This document shows, in pieces, positions 1-9,298 of a stretch of DNA of 43,092 bases; the first letter of the stretch is position 1; every line of letters begins with the position of its first letter. This DNA comes from Clostridia bacterium (lineage in GTDB: Bacteria > Bacillota > Clostridia > Oscillospirales > CAG-272), in contig JAFPWV010000079.1 in the NCBI GenBank assembly GCA_017412675.1, forward strand, positions 1-43,092, in the 5' to 3' direction. The position numbers and the translations under genes were made by a program. Below the pieces are notes generated by a model. That model ran no database searches. It saw only the letters and a program-made list of their open reading frames with translations, and was not told the origin of the DNA.

Positions 1-1
1 C

Positions 2-73
2 TCGATGATCGGCGGCGGCTTCATCGTGCTCGTCACGGTGCTCGGCGCCGCGTGGGTTGCGAAGAGAAGATAA
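2..73 (+). CDS. C-terminal end of a membrane-anchored protein (partial)
   Basis: Only the last 23 codons are in the window, read in frame from base 2 to a TAA at 71-73. They encode one hydrophobic segment (GGGFIVLVTVLGAAWVA) followed by a basic KRR end. This is the usual shape of a C-terminal membrane anchor whose bulk lies outside the cell with a short positive cytoplasmic tail. The family cannot be told from this piece. A strong terminator follows directly, so it is the last gene of its transcription unit. Confidence 0.6.
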   Translation, partial: SMIGGGFIVLVTVLGAAWVAKRR

Positions 74-103
74 GCTCCCTGAGAAAACCGATCTGAAATG
101 AAA

Positions 104-142
104 AAGCCCTCCTCCGTTGTCATCGGCAGCGGGGGAGGGCTT
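104..142. terminator. Bidirectional rho-independent terminator
   Basis: A 12-bp stem pairs 104-115 with 131-142 with one mismatch. It is flanked by an A-run on the left and a T-rich stretch on the right, so it can end the partial gene on the plus strand and the C69 peptidase on the minus strand. The interval 143-221 holds nothing else I can see. Confidence 0.8.
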
Positions 143-221
143 CTGTATGGATGATGCAGAATTTAAAGGACACCTGCCCACCCGCTTTCGGCCGGATGGC
201 GGAGCGAGGTTCATGGGACCT

Positions 222-2216
222 TTATTCCGCGAGCTTCAGGACTGCCCGGATCGCTTCGGCAACCTCGCTTTTGGCGGCCGCGTCGGTCGGACGGACGTTC
301 CTATTGGCGTCCACGGCGAGGATCCCGTTCGGGATCGCCCAGTTAACGGCGTTCTTCGCATAGGCGGAGACCTTCACGAGATCGTTTGCTGGATGCGATT
401 CTGTCAGCAGCTCCGTCAGCCGGGTTTCGGCATAGCGATACAGGATCGCCGCGAGCTGCTCCCGGGTCACACAATCGTCCGGACCGTAGCTGCCGTTGCC
501 GTAGCCGTTGACGATGCCGTTTTCCGCAGCCCATGCGACGGCCTTGGCATACGGGGCGTCAGCCGGGACATCGTCGAATGCGGCCTTGCCGGCGGTCTGC
601 GGTTCTCCGGCGGCACGGTAGAGCTCCGCGGCGATCATGGCGCGCGTCACGGGAAGGGCGTATTTCGACGTGTCGAGCGTGACGGGAATCGGCGGGATCG
701 CCTTCAGCTCGTCGAGGACCTCATGCGTCTCGGGGTTGCGCCCGTTCTTCATCGAATTGCTGTTCCTGCTGTTGTACAGCCGCACGTCGTTCAAAAGCAC
801 GCCGGCATCCGCAAACGCCGCCTCCTGCGCCTGACAGCAGTAATCCGTCAGGATGCGCGCCGCTTCGGTCTTGTCCGCGGGCAGGGAAGACAGGATCGCA
901 GCCATGCTCTCGGTCATCACCTTTTCCGCGTCGTGCCAGTAACCGCGCACGGACCGCAGGAACGGCTTCTCGGTGCAGAGCGTTGTCAGCTCCTTGAACC
1001 GGTAATACGGATAGAGCTCCGTGTCGAAAACCCGGCCGACCGCCGCGCTCTGGTTTCTCGCGTAGGGCTCGCTGATCCGCGTCACGGCGTTCGAGACGGG
1101 CACGAAGACACCGTAGATCGCGGGACCGGTCGATTCCCATGTCACACAGCAGCACTCCGCCGGGAGATCCGGGTAGATCTGCGCGATGTGGACGCTCAGC
1201 GCCGTCTCCGTTCCGATGACGCGCATGTCCGTGCGGCCGGTGTCGTCGGGGTTGTATTCCGTCCCGTCGAAGCGGTTGCGCATGATCTCCATGACGTCCG
1301 TGAGGGCCACCTTCTTCTCCGGCGCGAAGCACAGCGGATAGATCGCGGTCTTGTCATAACCGGCGGCATACGCGGTCGGCGCGAGGAGCTGATGGCCGAT
1401 CCACGTCCGCATGTGGGAGTAGTCCGTGACGATCTCCTGACCGGCGTAGGTGGCGAGCAGATTCAGCCGCCCGTCCTTGTCACGGACCGCGAAATCCTTC
1501 ACGAGCGTCTCGAGCTGCGGGGACACGATCGCGTCCTCGTAATCGGAGAGATATTCGAGCGAGAATTCGTTCCCGAACGCACAGACCTTGTCGGCGGGCA
1601 GCTTGACTGCCGCGTACTGATGCCCGTTGTACATCTCGACGTACCACGCTTCGGTCCGGTCGGCGATCAGCGCGATATTCACCTCGCTGCTGCCGTAGGT
1701 ATCGAGCAGACCGCAGAGCACCTCGACGGCTTCGCGGGCCGTTTTGCTCTGGCAGACGACGAGATCGACCGCCGTGAATTCGGTGAGGCCGCTCGGGATC
1801 AGCGGATCGGCGGCGAAGGCCTTCGCGTTCGAGAAGGACGTGATCGACATGATCATCGACACGCCGTACTCGTTCGCGCAGATCGTCGCGTCCTTGCCGA
1901 GACCGTTCACGGCGACGGCGCTGTCCATCCACGGCGTCGCGGTATAGCGATACGTAGTGGCGGGGAGCGGTGCGAAGACCGTCGCTTCGTTGTCGACGGG
2001 CATGGTGCGGCCGGGCACGTTCTCGACGCGCTCGACGATGGTGACGTGATTCCCCCAGACATCCTGATAGTCGTTGGATTTGGCCATCAGGATCGTGCCG
2101 TCCGCGGAAACCTCCGAGCCGACGTAAACGGCGGTACAGGCGAGCGCGGGGATCGAGAGCGCCGCGAAGCCCGCCAAAATCAGCAGGAGAAGAAGGAGAG
2201 AAGATAAGCGTTTCAT
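222..2216 (-). CDS. Secreted C69-family peptidase (dipeptidase) with C-terminal SLH repeats
   Basis: 664 aa. Start ATG at 2214-2216, chosen because GGAGG lies at ideal distance upstream and a signal peptide (MKR, leucine run, ALA) begins there. Cleavage after ALA exposes Cys27 in ACTAVYVG; in the C69 (PepD) family an N-terminal cysteine is the nucleophile. The peptidase region spans roughly residues 27-450, with the family-like blocks LMAKSNDY and NEYGVSMIMS. Residues 518-664 form about two and a half S-layer homology repeats (VNGYGNGSYGPDDCVTREQ; second copy degenerate), which normally bind pyruvylated wall polymers. Family knowledge implies release of dipeptides from peptides at the cell surface. 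It is divergent from a peptide-uptake operon, which fits a feeding role (inference). Family assignment is firm; substrate is not visible. Confidence 0.88.
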   Translation of the reverse strand: MKRLSSLLLLLLILAGFAALSIPALACTAVYVGSEVSADGTILMAKSNDYQDVWGNHVTIVERVENVPGRTMPVDNEATVFAPLPATTYRYTATPWMDSAVAVNGLGKDATICANEYGVSMIMSITSFSNAKAFAADPLIPSGLTEFTAVDLVVCQSKTAREAVEVLCGLLDTYGSSEVNIALIADRTEAWYVEMYNGHQYAAVKLPADKVCAFGNEFSLEYLSDYEDAIVSPQLETLVKDFAVRDKDGRLNLLATYAGQEIVTDYSHMRTWIGHQLLAPTAYAAGYDKTAIYPLCFAPEKKVALTDVMEIMRNRFDGTEYNPDDTGRTDMRVIGTETALSVHIAQIYPDLPAECCCVTWESTGPAIYGVFVPVSNAVTRISEPYARNQSAAVGRVFDTELYPYYRFKELTTLCTEKPFLRSVRGYWHDAEKVMTESMAAILSSLPADKTEAARILTDYCCQAQEAAFADAGVLLNDVRLYNSRNSNSMKNGRNPETHEVLDELKAIPPIPVTLDTSKYALPVTRAMIAAELYRAAGEPQTAGKAAFDDVPADAPYAKAVAWAAENGIVNGYGNGSYGPDDCVTREQLAAILYRYAETRLTELLTESHPANDLVKVSAYAKNAVNWAIPNGILAVDANRNVRPTDAAAKSEVAEAIRAVLKLAE

Positions 2217-2302
2217 GATGCTGCCTCCGAATGGGATGAATGATGGAATGGCTGCGGGGACCCCGGCGGATCTTGGAGGAAGCCGGAGATCCGGATAAAT
2301 GC

Positions 2303-2331
2303 ATTTTATCACATTATTATTCGTTTTGCAA
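2303..2331 (-). promoter_or_regulatory. Sigma-A type promoter of the C69 peptidase gene
   Basis: On the minus strand TTGCAA (2326-2331), a 17-nt spacer and TAAAAT (2303-2308). The untranslated leader would be about 80 nt. The 2217-2517 interval between the two divergent genes is accounted for by this promoter, the opp promoter and their leaders. Confidence 0.7.
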
Positions 2332-2407
2332 CATGCCCGGAGCAAAAATGAGGGGAAAAGAAAAAGCAAACGTCCTGTGACGAAAATGTATATTCATGCC
2401 AAAACTC

Positions 2408-2436
2408 TTGACAAAGGCCGCGGACGGTAGTATAAT
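2408..2436 (+). promoter_or_regulatory. Perfect-consensus sigma-A promoter of the opp operon
   Basis: TTGACA (2408-2413), exactly 17 nt, then TATAAT (2431-2436). Transcription should start near 2443, giving a leader of about 75 nt before oppB. No clear operator palindrome is visible over it, so the base level is probably high. Confidence 0.88.
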
Positions 2437-2517
2437 ATACGGAAAAAGGTGAGAATGAATTCGTCCGGATGCGCCGCGCCCGGTCGGTTCCCGCTGTTTT
2501 GGAATGGAGTCGTCTCG

Positions 2518-3435
2518 ATGACAAAATATATATGCAAGCGGCTGTTTATGGCGGTCCTGACGGTTTTCGTCGTGGCTACGCTGACCTTCTTCCTCATGAA
2601 CGCGGTCCCCGGCGGACCCTATGAAGCCGAGAAGTCCATCAGCCCGCAGGCCAAGGCCGCGCTCGAAGCCAAGTTCGGGCTGGACAAGCCGCTCTTCGAG
2701 CAGTATCTGACCTATCTGAAAAACATCCTCCACGGCGATTTCGGGCCCTCCCTCAAGCAGCGCGGCAGGAATGTGATCGACATCATCCTCACGAAATTCC
2801 CCGTCTCCGCCAAGGTCGGCATCATCTCCGTGATGGTTTCCCTCCTCGTCGGCGTCCCCGTGGGCTGCATCGCGGCGGTGAACCGCGGGAAGATCTCCGA
2901 CAGCGCGATCATCGTCATTGCCACCGTCGGCATCGCCGTCCCGAGCTTCGTCGTCTGCTCCCTGTCTATGTATTTCTTCGGGGTCAAGCTCCGCTGGCTC
3001 CCGACCGTCGGGCTGACGACGTGGAAGCATTACGTCATGCCCGTCTTCTCCCTGAGCTTCTACCCGACGACGTACATCGTCCGCCTCATGCGCTCCTCCA
3101 TGCTCGACGTGCTCGGCCAGGATTACATGCGCACGGCGAAGGCGAAGGGCGTCTCGCGGGCCGTCAGCCTCTTCAAGCACGCGCTGCGCAACGCCGTCCT
3201 CCCCGTCGTGACCTACCTCGGCCCGATGATGGCGTACACGCTGACGGGCTCCTTCATCATCGAAAAGGTCTTCACCATCCCCGGGCTCGGCGGCGAATTC
3301 GTCAGCTCCATCACCAACCGGGACTACATGATGATCATGGGGACCACGATCTTTCTGGCAACCCTGATGGTCGCGATCAACTTCCTCGTCGACATCGTCT
3401 ATAAAATCATCGATCCGCGGATCAATCTCAAGTGA
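2518..3435 (+). CDS. oppB: Oligopeptide/dipeptide ABC transporter permease, OppB/DppB type
   Basis: 305 aa. ATG at 2518 has GGAG eight nt upstream and begins MTKYICKRLF, the typical OppB N-terminus. An in-frame upstream extension to 2449 has no ribosome-binding site. The protein has a first membrane helix at about 10-30, a periplasmic-side loop with the GPSLKQRGRNV region and five further helices. The permease EAA loop, which contacts the ATPases, is DYMRTAKAKGVS. It forms the inner-membrane channel with OppC. It is the first gene of oppBCDF-oppA, with the next start about 11 nt after its stop. Confidence 0.93.
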   Translation: MTKYICKRLFMAVLTVFVVATLTFFLMNAVPGGPYEAEKSISPQAKAALEAKFGLDKPLFEQYLTYLKNILHGDFGPSLKQRGRNVIDIILTKFPVSAKVGIISVMVSLLVGVPVGCIAAVNRGKISDSAIIVIATVGIAVPSFVVCSLSMYFFGVKLRWLPTVGLTTWKHYVMPVFSLSFYPTTYIVRLMRSSMLDVLGQDYMRTAKAKGVSRAVSLFKHALRNAVLPVVTYLGPMMAYTLTGSFIIEKVFTIPGLGGEFVSSITNRDYMMIMGTTIFLATLMVAINFLVDIVYKIIDPRINLK

Positions 3436-3446
3436 GGGGGCAGAAC

Positions 3447-4487
3447 ATGGTCAAGAATCCCCTGTCGTTCCAGCTGAAAGCCGAAGACTTCCTCCCTGCC
3501 ACCGAAGAGGAGAAACAGGGACTTGTCGTGATGCGCGAATCGGTCGGCTTCTGGCGGGACAGCCTGAGACGGCTCGTGAAGAACAAGGTCGCCATGGTCA
3601 GCCTGTTCGTGATCATCGTCATCATGTTCTTCTCCTTCGTCGTCCCCTCCTTCTACCCCTATTCCTACGAACAGCAGCAGAAGGGCGCGGAAAACCTCCG
3701 GCCCATGACCTATTCGCAGGCGGAGCTCGATCGCATCGCAAACGGCGAAAAGGTGACCCCGCACTTCCTCGGCACCGATAAGCTCGGCCGGGACTACGCC
3801 GTCCGCATCATGGTCGGCAGCCGCATCTCCATGACCGTCGGGCTCGTCGCCGCCGTCATCATTTTGGTGATCGGCGCGCTCTACGGCTCCATCGCGGCGT
3901 TCTTCGGGGGCTGGGTCGACATCATCATGATGCGCATCGTCGACATCATCTACACGATCCCGGACGTGCTTTTGATCGTGTTGATCTCCATCGCGCTGAA
4001 GGGACCGCTGGCGGGGCTCTCCTCGCAGGCCGCCTTCGGCTGGGTCGGCATCGTCGGTCCGAACCTTGTCAGCATCTTCATCGTGTTCGCCCTCCTCTAC
4101 TGGGTGGGCATGGCGCGGATCGTGCGCTCGCAGGTCCTCGTGCTCCGCGAGAGCGAATACGTCACCGCGGCGAAGGCCCTCGGCGCAGGCAACGGCCGCA
4201 TCATCCGCAAGCACCTTCTGACGAACTGCATCGGGACCCTGATCGTCACCACGACCCTGCAGATCCCCTCCTCGATCTTCACGGAGAGCTATCTCTCCTT
4301 CCTCGGCCTCGGTGTCGCCGCGCCCCTGCCTTCCCTCGGGAGCCTCGCGAGCACGGCCATCAACGGCATGAACACCTACCCGTATCTCCTCATCGCGCCC
4401 GCGCTTCTCATCAGCCTCATCATCCTCAGCTTCAACCTCTTCGGAGACGGCCTGCGCGACGCCTTCGACCCGAAGCTGAAAAAGTAA
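3447..4487 (+). CDS. oppC: Oligopeptide ABC transporter permease, OppC type
   Basis: 346 aa. ATG at 3447 follows GAGGGGG by 6 nt; a GTG at 3432 in the same frame overlaps the oppB stop and is less likely. An OppC_N-like segment (FWRDSLRRLVKNKVAMVSLF) leads into the first membrane helix. A long extracytoplasmic loop contains HFLGTDKLGRDYAVRIMVG, a hallmark of OppC/DppC proteins. The EAA loop reads EYVTAAKALGAG. It pairs with OppB as the heterodimeric channel. Length and order match Clostridia opp operons. Confidence 0.93.
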   Translation: MVKNPLSFQLKAEDFLPATEEEKQGLVVMRESVGFWRDSLRRLVKNKVAMVSLFVIIVIMFFSFVVPSFYPYSYEQQQKGAENLRPMTYSQAELDRIANGEKVTPHFLGTDKLGRDYAVRIMVGSRISMTVGLVAAVIILVIGALYGSIAAFFGGWVDIIMMRIVDIIYTIPDVLLIVLISIALKGPLAGLSSQAAFGWVGIVGPNLVSIFIVFALLYWVGMARIVRSQVLVLRESEYVTAAKALGAGNGRIIRKHLLTNCIGTLIVTTTLQIPSSIFTESYLSFLGLGVAAPLPSLGSLASTAINGMNTYPYLLIAPALLISLIILSFNLFGDGLRDAFDPKLKK

Positions 4488-4499
4488 GGAGGGAGCAGC

Positions 4500-5504
4500 A
4501 TGAGCGAACATCTTGTGGATATCCAGCACCTGCGCCTGTCCTTCTTCACCCCGGCGGGCGAGGTCAAGGCCCTGAACGACGTCACCCTCCATCTCGATGA
4601 GGGGGAGGTGCTCGGCATCGTGGGCGAGTCCGGCTCGGGCAAGTCCGTGACGTCGTACAGCATCATGGGCCTCACCGCGGACCCCGGCAAGATCGTCGGC
4701 GGCACGGTGCATTTCAACGGACACGAAATCGAAAAGCTCAGCGAAAAAGAGCTGAGAAAGATCCGCGGCAAAGAGGTCTCGATCATCTTCCAGGACCCGA
4801 TGACCTCCCTCAACCCGGTCTATACCATCGGCAGCCAGATCGAAGAGGCGATCCTCCTCCACACCGATAAGACCCGTGCGGAGGCCAGAGAACGCGCGAC
4901 GGAGCTCTTGCGGCTGGTGGGCATCAACGAACCGGAGAAGCGGATGAAGCAGTATCCGCACGCGCATTCCGGCGGGATGCGGCAGCGGGTCATGATCGCG
5001 ATGGCCCTGGCCTGCGAGCCTAAGCTCCTGATCGCGGACGAACCGACGACCGCGCTCGACGTGACGATCCAGGCGCAGATCCTCGAGCTCATCAACGAAC
5101 TCAAGGAAAAGCTGCGCATGGCGGTGATTCTCATCACCCACGATCTCGGCATCGTCTCCTCCATGTGCGACCGGATCGCGGTCATGTACGCCGGACGGAT
5201 CGTGGAATGCGGCACCACCGACGACATTTTCTACCGCCCCCAGCACGAATACACGAAGGGGCTTCTGCGCAGCGTGCCGAACATCAACGACCGGGAGGAC
5301 AAGCGGCTGATCGCGATCGAAGGCACCCCGGTGGACCTCTTGAATCCGCCGGCAGGCTGTCCCTTCGCCCCGCGCTGCCCGAAGTGCATGAAGATCTGCC
5401 TCAGGGAAATGCCGCCCGAATACCATTACAGCGACGTTCATACCGCCGCGTGCTGGCTGCACGAAAAAGCGGTGTTTGAAGAACAGGGGAAGGAGGCGGA
5501 CTGA
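4500..5504 (+). CDS. oppD: Oligopeptide ABC transporter ATP-binding protein, OppD type
   Basis: 334 aa. ATG at 4500 lies 6 nt after AAGGAGGG. Walker A is GESGSGKS, the ABC signature is SGGMRQR, Walker B is LLIADEP and the switch histidine lies in ITHDLG. The C-terminal oligo_HPY region carries a cysteine cluster (GCPFAPRCPKCMKIC) as in OppD/DppD. It hydrolyses ATP as a heterodimer with OppF to power uptake. Its TGA overlaps the oppF ATG by one base, implying coupled translation. Confidence 0.94.
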   Translation: MSEHLVDIQHLRLSFFTPAGEVKALNDVTLHLDEGEVLGIVGESGSGKSVTSYSIMGLTADPGKIVGGTVHFNGHEIEKLSEKELRKIRGKEVSIIFQDPMTSLNPVYTIGSQIEEAILLHTDKTRAEARERATELLRLVGINEPEKRMKQYPHAHSGGMRQRVMIAMALACEPKLLIADEPTTALDVTIQAQILELINELKEKLRMAVILITHDLGIVSSMCDRIAVMYAGRIVECGTTDDIFYRPQHEYTKGLLRSVPNINDREDKRLIAIEGTPVDLLNPPAGCPFAPRCPKCMKICLREMPPEYHYSDVHTAACWLHEKAVFEEQGKEAD

Positions 5505-6565
5505 TGGCATCGGATCAGCTGGTGGAAGTGCGCCACCTGAAACAGTATTTTCCGGTCTCCGGAGACGGCTTCTTCTCGCGCAACTGGGTCAAGGCCGTGG
5601 ACGACGTCTCGTTTTCGATCCCCCGCGGCAGCACGCTCGGGCTGGTCGGCGAATCCGGCTGCGGCAAGACGACGACCGGGCGGACGCTCCTGCGGCTCTA
5701 CGAACCGACCTCCGGCCGCATCGTCTACGACGGCGAGACCATCTTCGATTCCGGCGACGTGCCGCTCTACGATGAACGGGGAAGCGTCGTCACCGACAAG
5801 GAGGGAAAGCCGAAGTACGGGAAAAAGACGAAGGTCAGCATGCTCCCCTACCGCCGGAAGATGCAGATCATTTTCCAGGACCCCTACGCCTCTCTCGATC
5901 CCCGCATGACGATCGGCGACATCGTGGGCGAGGCCATCGACATCCACCATCTCGCGTCCTCGCAGGAGGAGCGGCGGGAAAAGATCATCAGGATGCTGGA
6001 ACGCGTCGGTCTCAACTCCGAGCACGCGAACCGCTATCCGCACGAGTTCTCCGGCGGTCAGCGCCAGCGTGTCGGTATTGCCCGCGCCCTCGCCGTCGAT
6101 CCGGAATTCATCGTCTGCGACGAGCCGATCTCCGCGCTCGACGTCTCCATTCAGGCGCAGGTCATCAACATGCTCGAGGATCTCCAGGGCGAGTTCGGCC
6201 TCACCTATCTCTTCATCGCGCACGATCTGAGCGTGGTGAAGCACATCTCCAAGCGGATCGGCGTCATGTACCTCGGCAAGCTCGTCGAGATGGGCGACAG
6301 CAACGAGATCACCTTCCACAGCTGCCACCCGTACACGAAGAGCCTGATCTCCGCCATCCCGATCGCGGATCCGGAGACCAGCCGCAACACCCATCGGATC
6401 GTTCTGCAGGGAGATATCCCGAGCCCGGTGAATCCGCCCTCCGGATGCCGCTTCCGCACACGGTGCCCCTACGCGGAGAAGTGCTGCGCGGAGAGGGAAC
6501 CGGAATGGAAGGAAGTCGGTCCCGGTCACTTCTGCGCCTGTCATTTCGCGGATCGCTTCCGCTGA
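5504..6565 (+). CDS. oppF: Oligopeptide ABC transporter ATP-binding protein, OppF type
   Basis: 353 aa. Starts at the TGATG overlap with oppD. Walker [12 protein letters not shown] signature SGGQRQR, Walker B FIVCDEP and switch histidine in IAHDLS are intact. The insert between Walker A and the Q-loop ([20 protein letters not shown]) is longer than in many OppF proteins. A C-terminal oligo_HPY region has [14 protein letters not shown]. It is the second ATPase of the peptide importer. The 98-nt gap to oppA holds no clear terminator. An AT-rich stretch near 6620-6650 might contain a weak extra promoter, but I cannot define one. Confidence 0.94.
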   Translation: MASDQLVEVRHLKQYFPVSGDGFFSRNWVKAVDDVSFSIPRGSTLGLVGESGCGKTTTGRTLLRLYEPTSGRIVYDGETIFDSGDVPLYDERGSVVTDKEGKPKYGKKTKVSMLPYRRKMQIIFQDPYASLDPRMTIGDIVGEAIDIHHLASSQEERREKIIRMLERVGLNSEHANRYPHEFSGGQRQRVGIARALAVDPEFIVCDEPISALDVSIQAQVINMLEDLQGEFGLTYLFIAHDLSVVKHISKRIGVMYLGKLVEMGDSNEITFHSCHPYTKSLISAIPIADPETSRNTHRIVLQGDIPSPVNPPSGCRFRTRCPYAEKCCAEREPEWKEVGPGHFCACHFADRFR

Positions 6566-6663
6566 CGGCCCCCAACCCCGATAGGATCCGGTTTCCGCAT
6601 CCAGCAGAAAACGGGTTTTATAAACAGTCAATTCTAAGTATATTTTCTTAAGGAGGAAAATGT

Positions 6664-8280
6664 ATGAAAAAGCTCATCCCCATGCTTGCGCTTCTTCTGG
6701 CTCTGTGCATGATCCTGCCCGCATGCGGCGGCGGATCCGGCGGCGAGAAGATCCTCACCGTTCAGGTCGGTCCCGACCCTGAAACGCTTGACCCGGCTCT
6801 GAACAGCGCGGTCGACGGCGGCAACATGCTGCTGCACACCTTCGAGTGCCTGCTCACCGTGGACAAGGACGGCGCCATCGCTCCCGGCTGCGCGGAAACC
6901 TGGGAAAAGTCCGATGACGGTCTGACCTGGACCTTCCATCTCCGTGACGGTCTGAAGTGGTCCGACGGCTCCGCGTTCAAGGCCTCCGACTTCGTGTACA
7001 GCTGGCAGCGCGTCGCCAATCCCGAGACGGCTGCTCCGTACGCGGATACCGTTCTGTGGCCGGTTGAGAACTTCGACGCCGTGTTCGCGGGCGAAGCCGA
7101 TCCCTCCACGCTCGGCGTTTCCGCTCCCGACGACCGTACCTTCGTCGTCAAGCTCAGCGCGGCCTGCCCGTACTTCGAGAGCCTCGCCGCATTTGCGACC
7201 CTGAGCCCCGTCAATCCCGCCACCGTGGAAGCGAACGGCGACGCCTGGGCCGTCAGCCCCGCCACCTATATCTCCAACGGTCCGTTCATGATTACCGAGT
7301 GGGTGCCCGGCTCTCACATTGTCACCAAGGCCAACCCCAACTACTGGAACAAGAAGGCCATCAAGCTCGACGGCATCAAGTGGCTCCTGATCGAGGATTC
7401 CAACGCCTCCTACAGCGCGTTCCAGACCGGTGAGGCGCTCTTCATCAAGGACGTCCCGACCGAAGAGATCCCCTCCCTCATGAACAATTCCGAATTCCAC
7501 ATCGACCCGATCATCGGCACCTACTACCTCAACCTCAACTGCACGAAGGCTCCCTTCGACAATGAGAAGGTCAGAAAGGCGCTGAGCCTTGCGATCGACC
7601 GTGACTACGTTGCGAACACGATCATGCAGGGCACCTACGTCGCGGCCTACAACTTCATGGGTCCCGGCTGGGCGGATCCGGCGGGCGGCGACTTCTACGC
7701 CAATGCCAACGGCGGCAAGCCCTATATCAGCTCCGACTATGACGCGAACCTCGCCGAAGCGAAGAAGCTGATGCAGGCGGCCGGGTACAGCGGCAGCGCC
7801 GACAACCTCGACCTCACGATCACGTATTCCACCAACGACTCCGGTTACCACAAGGTCGTCGCGGAATACCTGCAGGAGGCCTGGAAGCAGATCGGTATTG
7901 ATCTGAAGGTGGAGATCGTCGAATGGGCGTCCTTCACACCCATGCGCAGAGCGGGCGACTACATGGCCGCGCGCAACGGCTGGGTCGGCGACTACAGCGA
8001 TCCGTCCAACATGATCGAGCTGCTCTACTCCTCCAACGGCAACAACGACGGCAAGTACAACAACAAGGACTTTGACGCCGCGATCGACATTTCCCGCTCC
8101 ACGATGGACGTGAAGCAGCGTTCCGAGGCCCTGCACAAGGCGGAAGACATCCTCATGGAGACCGCCGGATGCATCCCGGTTGCGTACTACACCGACTTCT
8201 ATCTCCAGAGCTCGAAGATCACCGGCATGTGGCACTCCGCCTACGGCTACTGGTACTTCATGTACGCGGACATCAAGTGA
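6664..8280 (+). CDS. oppA: Oligopeptide-binding lipoprotein OppA (SBP family 5)
   Basis: 538 aa. ATG at 6664 after AAGGAGG. It has a lipoprotein signal peptide with lipobox LPAC (Cys21), a Gly/Ser linker and then a full-length SBP_bac_5 fold. Family blocks visible include DPETLDPALNSAVDGGN near the start, LRDGLKWSDGS, VRKALSLAIDRDYVA and the end segment VAYYTDFYLQSSKI. The mature protein is tethered outside the membrane and delivers peptides to OppBC. It ends the opp operon and is followed by a strong terminator. Ligand size preference cannot be read from sequence. Confidence 0.94.
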   Translation: MKKLIPMLALLLALCMILPACGGGSGGEKILTVQVGPDPETLDPALNSAVDGGNMLLHTFECLLTVDKDGAIAPGCAETWEKSDDGLTWTFHLRDGLKWSDGSAFKASDFVYSWQRVANPETAAPYADTVLWPVENFDAVFAGEADPSTLGVSAPDDRTFVVKLSAACPYFESLAAFATLSPVNPATVEANGDAWAVSPATYISNGPFMITEWVPGSHIVTKANPNYWNKKAIKLDGIKWLLIEDSNASYSAFQTGEALFIKDVPTEEIPSLMNNSEFHIDPIIGTYYLNLNCTKAPFDNEKVRKALSLAIDRDYVANTIMQGTYVAAYNFMGPGWADPAGGDFYANANGGKPYISSDYDANLAEAKKLMQAAGYSGSADNLDLTITYSTNDSGYHKVVAEYLQEAWKQIGIDLKVEIVEWASFTPMRRAGDYMAARNGWVGDYSDPSNMIELLYSSNGNNDGKYNNKDFDAAIDISRSTMDVKQRSEALHKAEDILMETAGCIPVAYYTDFYLQSSKITGMWHSAYGYWYFMYADIK

Positions 8281-8315
8281 TCGTCTGATCGAGAGAATCT
8301 GAACCCCTGAACACG

Positions 8316-8360
8316 AAAAGACCGGCACCTTCCGAAACCCATCGGGAGGCCGGTCTTTTT
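8316..8360. terminator. Terminator after oppA, probably bidirectional
   Basis: The stem pairs AAAAGACCGG (8316-8325) with CCGGTCTTTT (8350-8359), followed by T residues on the plus strand and preceded by A residues. It can also serve the minus-strand operon ending at 8533. The interval 8361-8532 contains no gene or structured RNA that I recognise. Confidence 0.82.
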
Positions 8361-8532
8361 CACGCGGACGTTCTCAAACTCTTGGAATTACCTTCTTCAT
8401 CTTTTCGACGGACGGGAATGAATCACCGCTTTTGGCTTCCCGGTTCATTCTGCCATACCATCCGAAACAGGATGCTCTTTGTTATGCCGATTTGACCGCA
8501 ATGCCGCTGATCGCCTCGGCGGGAAGGACTGC

Positions 8533-8850
8533 TCAGAAGATTCCGCCGTTGTACTTCTTCTGCGCGCGGATGAGGAGGACAATCGAGACCGCGATCCCGC
8601 CGAAAAGCGCGATGAGCGGGATCCTCGATCCCTCCGTCAGACAGAGCGCAAGGATGCCGCTCGACAGCAGCGCGGCAGCGAGGACGAGGAGCCCCGCTCC
8701 CATGGCCCGGCCGTAGCGGAGACGGTCCTCCGGCTTCACGTTTTCCTGGTGGTAATCGTGGATCAGATCCGTTTTGCCGCGGAAAACCGCGATGCCGACG
8801 CCGAGGATGACGGCGCCAGCCGCGAACAGGATAAGGGAATAAAGAAGCAT
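8533..8850 (-). CDS. Small three-helix membrane protein, DUF3784-like
   Basis: 105 aa, starting with a membrane helix (LLYSLILFAAGAVILGVGIAVF). A short cytoplasmic segment with TDLIHDYHQENVKPED recalls the conserved LI-Y block of DUF3784 proteins, and two more helices follow. A weak AAAGG site precedes the ATG at 8850. It is the last gene of a four-gene minus-strand operon, 4 nt after the stop of the HEYGH protein. The function of DUF3784 proteins is unknown. Assignment rests on pattern memory, not a profile search. Confidence 0.65.
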   Translation of the reverse strand: MLLYSLILFAAGAVILGVGIAVFRGKTDLIHDYHQENVKPEDRLRYGRAMGAGLLVLAAALLSSGILALCLTEGSRIPLIALFGGIAVSIVLLIRAQKKYNGGIF

Positions 8851-8854
8851 GGCG

Positions 8855-9298
8855 TTACCTTTCCGTGATGTCCGGCGGACGTCGCCGGATCGTGCGGCCG
8901 ATCTTTTCGTATTTCGAGCCGAGACGGTCGGCCCAGCGTTCGCACCAGAGGCGTGAATACGGTACGCTCCGGACCTGCCGCATCCGCCGGAAGGCCGGGA
9001 GTCCCGCCCACACCAGCGACGGCAGGCTCACGAGCAGGAGGTAGAGCGGGCCGAGAAGGAGGGACTGGAAGGTGTGACCGTATTCGTGCAGATGGATCCC
9101 GCCGCCGGGAGGGCAGAAGATGAACAGCCCGAGCGAGACCCCGTCGTTCCGGTGCCATTCCGTGCAGACCGCCCCGCCGAAGAAGAACCGTTCGCATCCC
9201 CGCGCGCGGCAGATCAGATACACGAAGAACCCGATGAAGGTCTGCGGCAGGCCCCAGGTGCATTGGAGAAGGACATAGAGCGCGCTCCTCGCTTTCAT
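8855..9298 (-). CDS. Membrane protein with HEYGH motif, function unknown
   Basis: 147 aa. ATG at 9296-9298 overlaps the TGA of the upstream hydrolase gene (ATGA), so translation is coupled. In order the protein has a first helix (LPQTFIGFFVYLIC), a soluble stretch with the unusual EWHRND and GGG segments, the motif HEYGHTFQS at 71-79, and a second helix (LLGPLYLLLVSLPSLVWAG). The basic, tryptophan-containing tail has CERWADRLG. HExxH-like motifs often mark zinc peptidases, but this HEYGH family of small proteins in Clostridia has no established activity to my knowledge. Membrane location and the motif are seen; protease activity is only a guess. Confidence 0.7.
   Translation of the reverse strand: MKARSALYVLLQCTWGLPQTFIGFFVYLICRARGCERFFFGGAVCTEWHRNDGVSLGLFIFCPPGGGIHLHEYGHTFQSLLLGPLYLLLVSLPSLVWAGLPAFRRMRQVRSVPYSRLWCERWADRLGSKYEKIGRTIRRRPPDITER

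Noticed and set aside
117..2207. Very long open frame opposite the C69 peptidase gene
   Set aside because: Arg/His/Asp-rich translation with no motif; a mirror frame caused by high GC. The same applies to 3399-5510, 6634-8328, 24749-27253, 31127-33583 and 33654-35876.
6566..6663. Separate promoter for oppA
   Set aside because: AT-rich stretch before oppA but no convincing -35/-10 pair; oppA can be read from the operon promoter.
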